DNA of 64,000 nucleotides from Lithobates sylvaticus. Lineage: Eukaryota > Chordata > Amphibia > Anura > Ranidae. The position numbers and the translations under genes were made by a program. The notes under the pieces were generated by a model. That model was not told where the DNA came from and did no database searches. It saw nothing but the letters and a program-made list of their open reading frames with translations. Every line of letters begins with the position of its first letter. The stretch's first letter is position 1. Of the stretch, positions 32,286 through 41,341 are shown piece after piece. The stretch spans positions 86,686,468-86,750,467 of the forward strand of contig CM053033.1 of the NCBI GenBank assembly GCA_028564925.1. Reading direction: 5' to 3'.

Positions 32286-32323
32286 AGTCTGGGCGACTAG
32301 TTTGAATAGTTCACGAGGGCGGT

Positions 32324-33511
32324 TTAGGGCTTTTGTGATGGTGTTTGAGAAGTGTTCTTTTTTTGCTTTGTGAGAGTATTGTAGTTTGTGTGGTTTTCTT
32401 TAGAACAGTTTCTTCTCCAGGCTCTTTCAGCTCTTCTGCGTTCCTGCTTCAGTAGAGTAAGAGTTCCATTAAACCATCCAGAGTTTTTATTGCGGATGAC
32501 TGTTCTGCGTTTCGGAGCGTTTGCGTCTGCTGTTTGTAGTAACGCTTTGTTTAAGGAGTTGAGTGTTTTTTCCGTCGAGTGGTTTAAATTTAAAGTTGTT
32601 ATTTTGTTGGATAGTGTAGTTTTGAAGAGTTCCGAGTGTAGCTTCTTCTGAGATCTGGTCCAGTATGTCGTTGTTGAGTGGTTCGATTTCTGGAAGGTGT
32701 TGTTGGTGGTGATTTCGAATTTGATGGCGTGATGGTCAGTCCATGGTAGCGGCGAGTTGTTGAGTATGTTGATGATGATATTTTGTTTGAAGATGAGGTC
32801 CAGAGTGTGTCCTGAACCATGCGTTGGAGCATTTATCAGTTGTTGAAGACCTAGTTCTTCCAGTTGGTTTATGCAGGCAGAGGCGATGGGGTCTTCGGTG
32901 TTGTTTGCCCAGAGATTGAAATCTCCGAGTACCATGACATTTTTGGTTTTCAGGGTGTGCATTGAAATAAATTCGGTGAAGGGTATCAGGAGATTTGTCT
33001 TTGGTCCTGGTGGTCTGTAGCATAGCAGTATATGAATGCTGTCTTGGGGTGTTGTTTGCAGCTGTAAAGAAAGTGTCTCCATAAAAGGCACTGGGTTCTG
33101 TAGCGTGGGTTTGCCGAGCGTAAGGTGAGATTTGAAGATCACTGCTAGGCCTCCTCCTTTTTTTCCTATTCTATGCTCCGTTAGGATCCTGTATTTTTCA
33201 GGGACCAATTCGGTTAGGATGGTGTTGCAGTCAGGTGTTAGCCAGCTTTCTGTGATGAAGAGACAATCCAAGTTGTTTTGGGTGATGAAGTCGTGGACTT
33301 CTTGTCTGTGCTTGACTGCCGATCTGGTGTTAATCAAGGCGCATGTTAAGTGTTGCGGCTGAACTGGGGTCTTCCTTTGATTAGTGGTTGATTGAGGGTT
33401 GATCCTTAGTAATTGCTCTTTTTGTAGTATTTTTTGAATGGGCGTTGGCAATGTTGAGGTGATGTTTCTTAGCCTGCGAAGGGTTTCCGCTGAGTATTTG
33501 TAGATGCACAT
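32324..33511 (-). CDS. LINE endonuclease block (L2/CR1 group)
   Basis: 395 codons with an apurinic-type endonuclease that would nick the target. Motifs: LTCALINTRSAVKHRQEV (about residue 55), LDCLFITESWL (about 80, catalytic Glu), MVLGDFNLWAN (about 195), and TDHHAIKFEI with the catalytic Asp-His (about 255). The frame ends early at KKNTSQTPSQKP. A run of A within AAGCAAAAAAAG near 32,360 marks a one-base-scale slip, after which the other frame (KAKKEHFSNTITKALN) leads into the reverse transcriptase. Ordinary replication slippage at the A run is the simple explanation, so this copy is probably just disabled. Confidence 0.85.
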   Translation of the reverse strand: MCIYKYSAETLRRLRNITSTLPTPIQKILQKEQLLRINPQSTTNQRKTPVQPQHLTCALINTRSAVKHRQEVHDFITQNNLDCLFITESWLTPDCNTILTELVPEKYRILTEHRIGKKGGGLAVIFKSHLTLGKPTLQNPVPFMETLSLQLQTTPQDSIHILLCYRPPGPKTNLLIPFTEFISMHTLKTKNVMVLGDFNLWANNTEDPIASACINQLEELGLQQLINAPTHGSGHTLDLIFKQNIIINILNNSPLPWTDHHAIKFEITTNNTFQKSNHSTTTYWTRSQKKLHSELFKTTLSNKITTLNLNHSTEKTLNSLNKALLQTADANAPKRRTVIRNKNSGWFNGTLTLLKQERRRAERAWRRNCSKENHTNYNTLTKQKKNTSQTPSQKP

Positions 33512-33544
33512 GCTGAGAGAGCAAAAAAATAGAAGTATGATGAT

Positions 33545-34385
33545 GGTGATATTGATTTGGCGACAATGTGGTTGCTGCGGAGATAATGGTTTTGCAAGAT
33601 GTGGCTGATGAAGGTCCTGCGAGTTGTGGCGATGATGTGGTTACTGTCGAGATGATAGTCCTGCGAGATGTGGCTATCGAAGTGGCGAAGGTCCGGTTGA
33701 TGGGAGGTGATGGTCCTCCGAGATGTGGCTGTCGATGTAGCGATGGTGTGGTGGCTGCGGTGATGATGGTCCTGCGGAATGTGGCTGATGAAGGTCCTGC
33801 GAGATGTAGTTGCTGAGGAGATGATGGTCCTGCGAGATGTGACTGACGAAGGTCCTGCGAGATGTGGCGACGGTGTGGTTCCTGAGGAGATGATGTTCCT
33901 GCGAGATGTGGCGACGATGTGGTTGCTGAGGGGATGATGGTCCTGCGAGATGTGGCGACGATGTGGTTGCTGAGGGGATGATGGTCCTGCGAGATGTGGC
34001 TGACGATGGTCCTCCGAGATGCGGCTGTCGATGTGGCGACGATGTGGATGCTGAGTAGATGATGGTCCTGCGAGATGTGGCTGTCGATGTAGCGACGGTG
34101 TGGTGGCTGCGGTGAGGATGGTCCTACGAGATGTAGTTGCTGAGGAGATGATGGTCCTGCGAGATGTGACTGATGAAGATCCTGCGAGATGTGGCGACGG
34201 TGTGGTTCCTGAGGAGATGATGTTCCTGCGAGATGTGGCGACGATGTGGATGCTGAGGGGATGATGGTCCTGCGAGATTTGACTGACGATGATCCTCCAA
34301 GATGCGGCTGTTGATGTGGCGATGATGTGGATGCTGAGGAGATGATGGTCTTGCGATATGTGGCTGACAACGGTCCCTGCACAGG
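33545..34385 (-). repeat. Tandem-repeat leader of the LINE
   Basis: About 840 bp of diverged tandem units, made from phrases such as GATGATGGTCCTGCGAGATG and TGGCGACGATGTGGTTGCTG (about 48 bp per combined unit, with shorter variants). They lie immediately upstream of the endonuclease frame. A 341-codon minus-strand frame (33,381-34,406) runs through the repeats and gives a low-complexity Ser/Thr/His/Pro protein. Because unit lengths are mostly multiples of three, the opposite strand is open too, which argues against a selected protein. Confidence 0.75.
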
Positions 34386-34513
34386 TACTATGACCCCTGT
34401 TACCACCTCCTGTTTTAAACTCCTGGTTTTAACTCACCACTTAGACAAGATCCACTTGGACAGAGTTCAACCAGTCTCAAAGATGAGCAGGCTCACGATG
34501 AGCTCTACACAAA

Positions 34514-34521
34514 CTTATATA
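34514..34521 (-). promoter_or_regulatory. TATA box upstream of the LINE leader
   Basis: TATATAAG on the minus strand, about 110 bases before the tandem repeats and about 1 kb before the endonuclease frame. It may be the LINE's promoter or belong to sequence it landed next to. 34,560-34,760 is A-rich, with no gene seen. Confidence 0.35.
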
Positions 34522-35087
34522 GGCCTGAAACACCTGGGAGCAATTAGGCACTCCCCTTAATTAGTAAGCTGAAGGAAGGAAAGAAAAAAAAAAATAAAAA
34601 AACTGTTTAAAAAGTGTAAGAAGAAAAGGGTATTAAGAAGATAAAAAAGAAAAGGTCCAGAAAGAACCTAAAAATGCAATTCAGCAATCACCAGCAGTCA
34701 AAAAAGCAAGATTTGTTCACTCTCCACACAGTGTCCTCACTGTTTGGCTTCCAACCAAAATCCATGCCAGGTGACGGGGCTAGCGCTGCGGCATTCACTG
34801 CCTACACTAGCTACGTATACCTGAAGTCACGTGCTAAATGAACGGACTTTCCGATGAGCGGCAAGTCCATTCATTTCAAAAGTTCGGCGGACTAGCCTAC
34901 TAACGGCGGGATTGTCCGCCGGACTGCCAAGTCCAGCGGATAATTTTAAAACAAAACTTAAAACCTAGTCCGCCGGACTTTTGGCGCCAAAAAGTCCGCC
35001 GACGCCCACACACGAGGGGATTGTCCGCTGGACTTGAGTCCAGCGGATAATCCCGCGGGATAGTCCCTTTGTGTGTACGCGGCATTA

Positions 35088-35963
35088 GAGACCTTGTGCT
35101 CCTCCACCTTCTGTTTGAGGATTCCCCACAGATGCTTAATAGAGTTTAGGTCTGGAGACATGCTTGGCCAGTCTATCACCTTTACCCTCAGCTTCTTTAG
35201 CAAGGCATTGGTTGTTTTGAAGGTGTGTTTGGGGTCATTATCATGTTTGAATACTGCACTGCGGCTCAGTCTACAAAGGGAGGGGATCATGCTCTGCTTG
35301 AGTAAGTCACAGTACATGTTGGCATTCATGGTTCCCTCAATGAACTGTAGCTCCCCAGTGCTGGCAGCACTCATGCAGCCCCAGACCATGACACTCCCAC
35401 CACCATGCTTGACTGTAGGCAAGACACACTTGTCTTTTTACTCCTCACCTGGTTGCCGCCAGCCACACACACTTGACACCATCTGAACCGAATAAGTTTA
35501 TCTTGGTCTCATCAGACCACAGGACATGGTTCCAGTAATCCATGTCCTTAGTCTGCTTGTCTTCAGCAAACTGTTTGCAGGCTTTCTTGTGCATCATCTT
35601 TAGAAGAGGTTTCCTTCTGGGACGACAGCCATGCAGACCAATTTGATGCAGTGTGCAGCATATGGTCTGAGCACTAATAGACTGATCACCCCTTCAACCT
35701 CTGCAGAAAATGATGGTAGCACTCATACGTCTATTTCCCAAAGACAACCTCTAGATATGACACTGAGCACGTGCACTCAACTTCTTTGGTCGGCCATGGC
35801 GAGGCCTGTTCTGAGTGGAACCTGACCTGTTAAACCACTGTATGGTTTTGGCCACCGTGCTGCAACTCAGTTTCAGGATCGTAGCAATCTTCTTATAGCC
35901 TAGGCCATCTTTATATAGAGCAACAATTCCTTTTTTTAAGATCCTCCGAGAGTTATTTGCCAT
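35088..35963 (-). pseudogene. Tc1 copy B transposase, broken
   Basis: Same family as copy A. The N-terminal helix-turn-helix part, MANNSRRILKKGIVALYKDG through TIQWFNRSGS, is readable at 35,963-35,751. The catalytic core is at about 35,422-35,090: VKHGGGSVMVWGCMSAAS, FKHDNDPKHTFK (second Asp) and [18 protein letters not shown], where the usual Glu of NxIEHLW is Lys in this copy. The first Asp region lies in other frames between the two. The C-terminal end lies beyond the Harbinger-like insertion, at 29,340-29,370. Inactive. Confidence 0.8.
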
Positions 35964-36390
35964 GAGGTGCCATGTTGAACTTCCAGTGACCAGTATGAGA
36001 GAGTTAGAGCGATAACACCAAATTTAACACACCTGCTCACCATTCACACCTGAGACCTTGTAACACTAATGTGTCATATGACACTAGGGGAGGGAAAATG
36101 GCTAATTGGGCCCAATTTGGACATTTTCACTTAGGGGTGTACTCACTTTTGTTACCAGTGGTTTAGACATTAATGGCTGTGTGTTAAGTTATTTTGATCG
36201 GACAGCAAATTTACACTATTATACAAGCTGTACACTCACTATTTTACATTGTAGCAAAGTATATTTTTTTCTCAGTGTTGTCACATGAAAAGATATAATA
36301 AAATATTTACAAAAATGTGGGGGGTATTTTCACTTTTGTGAGATACTGTATCTTTTGGAATTATGGCCAAAAAGTTTAACTTTGGTTTCA

Positions 36391-36846
36391 TCAAACCATA
36401 ACACATTTTCCCATATGCTTTTGGGAGACTTCAGATGTGTTTTTTGCAAAATCTAGCCGGGCTTGGATGTTTTTCTTGGTAGGAAAAGGCTTCCGTCTTG
36501 CCACTCTCCCCCATAGCCCAGACATATGAAGAATACGGGAGATTGTTGTCACATGTATCACACAGCCAGTACTTGCCAGATATTCCTGCAGCTTCTTTAA
36601 TGTTGCTGTAGGCCTCTTGGCAGCCTCCCTGATCAGTTTTCTTCTTGTCTTTTCATAAATTTTGGAGGGAAGTCCAGTTTTTGGTAATGTCATTGTTGTG
36701 CCATATTTTCTCCACTTGTTGATGACCGTCTTCACTGTGTTCCATGGTATAACTAATGCCTTGGAAATTCTTTTGTACCTTTCTCCTGACTGATACCTTT
36801 TAATAATGAGATCCCTCTGATGCTTTGGAAGCTCTCTGCGGACCAT
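36391..36846 (-). pseudogene. Tc1 copy D transposase, N-terminal half
   Basis: A 151-codon minus-strand frame starting MVRRELPKHQRDLIIKRYQS, with two helix-turn-helix units (ISKALVIPWNTVKTVINKW and LQEYLASTGCVIHVTTISRI) that bind the element ends, and the GRP-like linker. Near the end the frame slips: the first catalytic Asp context WFDETKVKLFG is readable in a neighbouring frame at about 36,370-36,395. That frame runs into the insertion edge, where copy B entered at TA. Confidence 0.85.
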
Positions 36847-37328
36847 GGCTTTTTCTGTAGGTTGTGACTAAGAAAATGTCAGGAAGGATCTACTAAACAG
36901 CTGAACTTTACTTGGGGTTAATCAGAGGTACGTTAAATGATGGCAGGTGTGTTATGACTCCTATTTAACATGAATTTGAGTGTGATTGCTTAATTCTCAA
37001 CACAGCTACATCCCCAGTTATAAGAGGATGTGCACACTTATGCAACCACAATATTTAAGTTTTTTAGTTTTACTTCCCCCTCTAAAACATTTCAGTTTGT
37101 TTTTCAATTGAGTTGTACAGTTTATTGGTCACATTAAAGGTGGAAAAAGTTCTGAAATGCTTTAGCTTTGTCTAATTTATTTACATCACGGAAACCTGAC
37201 ATTTTAACAGGGGTGTGTAGACTTTATATCCACTGTATAGTCTTTTCGAAAAAATAACACCACTGTATCCTGAACAAGTAACAGTGCAATATTCTTCACA
37301 AAAGTGTCCTGTGAACCACCACCTCTAA

Positions 37329-37742
37329 TGCTGCGTACACACGCCCGGACTTTGACGGACTAGGTCTGACGGTCTCGGTGGAGTTCCGACAGACTTTCCG
37401 AATGAACGGACTTGGCCACACACAATCACACCAAAGTCCAACGGATTTGAACATGATGACATACGACCGGACTAGAATAAGGAAGTTCATAGCCAGTAGC
37501 CAATAGCTGCCCTAGCGTCGGTTTTTGTCCGTCGGACTAGCATACACATGAACGGATTTCTCAATAGGAACTGGGTCCGGCGGAGTTTCCAGAGAAAAAA
37601 TTTGAAACATGTTCTATTTCTAAAGTCCGTCAGATTTTTGGACAGCAAAGGTCCGATGGAGCCCATACACCATCAAATTGTCAGACGGATTTGTTCCGTC
37701 GGACCTTTGCTGTCGAAAAAGTCCTGTCGTGTGTATGCAGCA
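37329..37742. mobile_element. Short Harbinger-like MITE
   Basis: The termini are TGCTGCGTACACACGCCCGG and CGTGTGTATGCAGCA, with TAA on both sides (37,326-37,328 and 37,743-37,745). Inside are many GGACTT/AAGTCC and TCCGTCGGAC variants. It is a close relative of the arms of 29,374-35,084, with no coding sequence. Confidence 0.8.
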
Positions 37743-37745
37743 TAA

Positions 37746-38486
37746 GTGCAATGCCCGCTCACCTCCAGAATCAGACCCCACTACAGAGTCTCATTCACCT
37801 CTCCAACACTCCTTCAGTGAGCACCTCAATACCACTCCTCCTCCTCCTGGTTCCAATTCAGGTGTTCAGAATATCCCTTTATACTCGTTCCTCATCCATT
37901 AGAACATATCATCAGACAAAAAGGGGGGAACCATCCTGCTCTCTATTTTTTTACTTTTATTCTCTTTAAAACAGGGATAATACACACTTACAAGAATGAC
38001 AAAAACAGGCGTTCAATATTCTCAGCTCACTGCTGATGCTCAGATAACTATTGTGTGACGTCACTGGCTCGGCTCCTCCCACCCATACGCATTACGCCCC
38101 CCTATTGGGCTTCTTTAGTAGGCGGGGAGCCAACCTTCTACTGGCCCTTATATAACAAATAATCTCCACAGTAACGTTAGCCTTGTTAAGAGATCCAGAA
38201 GTGCAGTGTTCTACAAATGTGTGCTCCTATTGGCAGGGCCAGCGCCATCATAAGGCAGTCAAGGTGGCCACCTGAGGGTGTGGGGGGGGGGCAAAGTCAG
38301 GGGTTTCCTAAGAAGTGCTAATGCTGGTGCAGACCCTCCTCTCATCTTTACACAGCCCAGTAAACTGACACAGGCAGGCGGCACAGCACAGGGCTGTTAA
38401 CTTCAGCCGCTGCCTCCAGGCTCCACTGACTTCCGCGGCTGCAGCTCCTCTCCCGAGTCCCGGCCCTGCCTACTCCACTACTCCTT
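37746..38486. other. Unassigned stretch, likely old repeats
   Basis: No gene is seen. 38,036-38,110 holds a TGACGTCA-like CRE (GTGACGTCAC), and 38,140-38,160 a CTTATATAAC TATA-like box. 38,236-38,300 has GGCAGGGCCAGCGCCATCAT, resembling the start of a hAT-type repeat. No firm classification. Confidence 0.35.
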
Positions 38487-38986
38487 TGTCATGAGTGAGC
38501 AGCTAAGGAGACCAGATCTATGTAGCTACACATGAAAACTGAGACAAAACAATGTGGATATCCTTAACGTGAGATTTATTACAGTGAAAACAGACGTGCA
38601 CAGGAAACAGTGAAAACATAAACAACTCCAGCAAACAAGAACAAGAATAACTAATAAACCTAATTACTGACTATATACAAATATCTACAATATAAGGGAC
38701 AAAGGTGACAGGGAATACAGGGATGCAAGGAAGAGGGCAGGAGCAAGGCAGCAGGGTACAAGGTGCAAGTTACAAGAACAAGGATCTGGCAGTATGGAGG
38801 CAATCAAAATAGTGACACGCTGGGGGAAGGGGAGGAGCAGCCTTAAATATCCACCTGGCAGCTGAAGACAGGTGTGGCTGATCAGAACTTGCTGGCTTCT
38901 GGGAGAAACCTGCTGTTGGACACTGGAACTGCAGCAATCAGCCCAGAGCACCACAATGCCACCTGCAGGTGAACTCAATCCTGACA
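38487..38986 (-). repeat. LTR of a Gypsy-like element, minus orientation
   Basis: A 500-bp unit with TGTCA...TGACA ends (plus strand TGTCATGAGTGAG to CTCAATCCTGACA). On the minus strand it is preceded by a polypurine tract (AAGGGGGGAATC at 38,987-38,998), so it is the 3' LTR. A fragment of the same LTR family starts at about 46,545. The element is a remnant. Confidence 0.65.
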
Positions 38987-40720
38987 GATTCCCCCCTTAA
39001 GGAGTGGCCTCTGGATGCTGGGGTTCCAAAACTGTCTGGGTTTCCTGCTAGTCAGATCCTCTGAGAAGTACAGCATTCGGTACTTCGAATCCCTCAAGAC
39101 AGCAAGTACCACAATGCTGGGGTGCCACGGGTTATCTGCAGCCTTATCCCTGGGGTCATGTGATAATACCAGAACCCAGACACCGAAGTGTCTCGTCATA
39201 ACCTTGTAGATTGCCTGGTTTCCAGGACTTTCTCTGCACATCAGAAGCCACCTAGGTCTCTCTGAGGCTCTTGTTACCCAACCCGGGTCTCCTAGTACAT
39301 TCGGAGCTGTGACAATCGCATCCGAATCATGGCAAGGCACAGATTGTACTCTGCCGTTCCCCAGGAGCTTACCATGACCAGGGCCAAGAAGGCAGATGCA
39401 GCTACCAGTTACCAAGGGTATGTCTGGACCACCAGGCTTTGGCGCCATAGGAGCAACACACTACCAGAGGGACTCAACCGAGGCAACCATCAAACGAATC
39501 TCAGGTCTAGCAGGTGACCCATATAAAGGCACATGAGGACTCAAAGCTTTCAGATCCATTAGCATGACAATCCAACTGAGCAGCTGCCATAGAGTCAATA
39601 AAACCTGGCGGGGTGGTAGGGAGAAGATATCTAAGATCATCAATGGTAGACTTGTCATCGGACCGCAGACCATCAGAGGCAGGCAGTTTGTTGGGCACAG
39701 GACGTTCAGAGGCAGGCTGGGCAGTGGGCACCGGATCAACAGGCTGGGCAATGGGCACAGGATCAAAAGGCTGGGCAGCGGATTAACAGGCTGGGCAGCA
39801 GGCACTGGAATCAGCATAGCCCTGTGAGGCGGCGGCCCCGGAATCAGCATATTTCAGCAGGGCGGCGGCTCCGGAATCAGCTGCAGGTCCCCCATGGGAG
39901 GCTTGGCAGCAGTTGGCAGCATGGAGGAGGAATCTACACCATCGGCAGTCGGCAGCATGGAGGAGGAATGGACACCATCAGCAGGCAACATGAATAGTGA
40001 ATGAATAGAGTTGTAAGAGCAGGAGAAAAGTTCTGTTTCTTGTTGGGCTTAGATACTGGAGTCCTGCACGTAGTTGCATTGTGCTGACCAGAGTGTATTG
40101 CTGATAGAAAGGTAGAAGCTCTGAGGAAAAGGGTGCGCCCTTGAAACGCGTCAGCCATCTGGGATATCGTCCGATCCCCTCAACATCAGGTCCGGTTTGT
40201 CGGTGTTTAGAGACACAGTCTCACCAATTGACAAGCCTTATTTACATGCTCGTAAATATTGTTTTCATGCTTTTAATAAAATTCTACCATTGGTAATGCG
40301 CAAGGTCGGTACTTCCTTTTTTTTCTCTTTTGATGGAAAGGTAGAAACAGCACTGGGGAAAATAGAGGGAAGAGTAGCAAAAGGACAAGAAAAGCCAGAG
40401 AGGTTGCTATGGGTAACAGTACTACAGGTAGAGCCTCCAATTGATTACAGAGGAAGTGTGGTTACTAGTGGCAGGGTACTGATCTACAGGAGGTAAGGGA
40501 CACTCAGTAGCAGCTGTGGTTGCGAAGGTTAACAGAGGGGGAGATTCTTGATTTTTAGTAGCAGATCTTACTTTATGCGACTCATCTAGCACTGGGGATC
40601 TGACAAAGCTTGTAGCAGAGGGTGAACTAAAGTCAGTTTTCTCTCCCTTGCTCAATGACCCTAGGTTCACAGCTATGCGTTTTGCAGTTTGCAGAAATGC
40701 ACTACAGTCCATTTAACATG
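38987..40720 (-). mobile_element. Internal remnant of the LTR element
   Basis: The minus-strand sequence upstream of the 3' LTR contains short open stretches: a possible first-ORF start MDCSAFLQTAKRIAVNLGSL near 40,712, Pro-rich repeats at 39,700-39,810 (units like CAGGCTGGGCAGTGGGCAC) and a C-terminal SKYRMLYFSEDLTSRK near 39,075. No polymerase was recognised, so this may be a non-autonomous or heavily deleted copy. It is broken, and is interrupted by the SINE-like insertion at 40,118-40,331. No 5' LTR was found. Confidence 0.45.
40118..40331 (+). mobile_element. SINE-like insertion with 15-bp duplication
   Basis: This lies between GATAGAAAGGTAGAA (40,103-40,117) and GATGGAAAGGTAGAA (40,332-40,346), a 15-bp duplication with one mismatch. 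It contains CCTTGAAACGCGTCAGCC and a 3' end with TAATAAAATTC and a T-rich tail. No clear tRNA-like A/B boxes were identified. Target-duplication length suggests LINE-driven retroposition. Confidence 0.6.
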
Positions 40721-41341
40721 GCTTCCTATGGTACAAGTTCACATATATCATTTGTGGCCGGTGCGTTTTTGGAAAAGGTCAGGGACTTTTTTCCCGTAAT
40801 TTGCGGGTAATAGACATAAAAGGAACCGCACCAGAAATGCAAGTGTTGTGTTTGTGATGCAGTTTTTGATGTTTTGCATTTCTCATTTTAACACTGTATA
40901 TAGCTGGTTGCTAAGCAGGGGGCCGGAAAGCCGGCCGCTGCGTCCGTAACAACCGATGAGTCATCAGCTGTTAGCGGGGTAAAAATAAAAGTTGCTGGGA
41001 AAAAAAGCACAAAAAAAAAAAAACGTTGTGGGGTCCCCCCTGCCAGGCCCTTTGGGTCTAGTATAGATTCGGAGGGCCCCCCAAAAAAAATTGTTTTTAC
41101 ATGGTGTGGGGGCCCCCAAAATCCATACCAGACCCTTATGCGAGCATGCTGAACGGCAGGACAGGAACGCGCGGGGACAAGCAAGGGCCCCCGTCCCTGA
41201 ACCATACCAGGCCACATGCCCTCAACATGAGGGGTTGGGTGCTTTGGGGTGGGGGGGCTCTGCCTCTTCCCGACTACCCTGGCCGGTGGTTGTTGGGGTC
41301 TGAGGGCTGGGGGCTTATCAGAATCTGGAAGTCCCCCTTAA

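Larger units (their letters stand above)
30458..34540 (-). mobile_element. L2/CR1-type LINE, nearly intact
   Basis: A non-LTR retrotransposon on the minus strand, inside the Harbinger-like element. Its 3' end is a (TGAA)n tract on the plus strand (30,458-30,485) next to AGCGCTATACAAAT, a 3' end style shared with L2/CR1-group LINEs, which have short-repeat tails in place of poly(A). Upstream come the reverse transcriptase frame, an endonuclease frame and an 840-bp tandem-repeat leader. The 5' limit is uncertain. One single-base-scale frame change separates the two coding blocks. It is the youngest layer of the four-element stack. Confidence 0.85.
29374..35084. mobile_element. Harbinger-like element with long inverted arms
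   Basis: The termini are TGCCGCGTACACACGAAGGG and the near-complement at the right (CCCTTTGTGTGTACGCGGCA). The flanks are TAA at the left and TTA at the right; the uninterrupted target in Tc1 copy A reads TTA at this spot, so the duplication is a TWA site as PIF/Harbinger elements use. The arms run about 260-300 bp inward and are full of GGACTTGTCCGCCGGAC-type palindromes, ending at CACCTGGCATGG / CCATGCCAGGTG (29,621-29,632 and 34,762-34,773). The interior holds a GC-rich palindromic-family segment and a LINE. No Harbinger transposase was found. A short relative is at 37,329-37,742. Confidence 0.75.
28987..36348 (-). mobile_element. Tc1/mariner copy B, inserted in copy D
   Basis: The termini are CAGTATCTCATAAAAGTGAG and TTTTGTGAGATACTG, flanked by TA (28,985-28,986 and 36,349-36,350). 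This is a precise target duplication inside the transposase gene of copy D. Same family as copy A. Own sequence: 28,987-29,370 and 35,088-36,348. The middle is the Harbinger-like element at 29,374-35,084. Confidence 0.9.
28399..37235 (-). mobile_element. Tc1/mariner copy D, split by copy B
   Basis: The right terminus (GTGTGTAGACTTTATATCCACTG, last 20 bases legible) ends next to TA at 37,236-37,237. The left end is truncated at 28,399. Its own sequence is 28,399-28,984 and 36,351-37,235. The middle is Tc1 copy B with everything nested in it. The matching subterminal phrase GCATAAGTGTGCACACCC (left) and GTGCACACTTATGC (right) shows both halves belong together. The Tc1 family differs from that of copies A and B. 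Confidence 0.85.

Noticed and set aside
33381-34406. 341-codon Ser/His/Pro-rich protein
   Set aside because: It is a translation of the tandem-repeat leader; the opposite strand is open too and no domain is seen.
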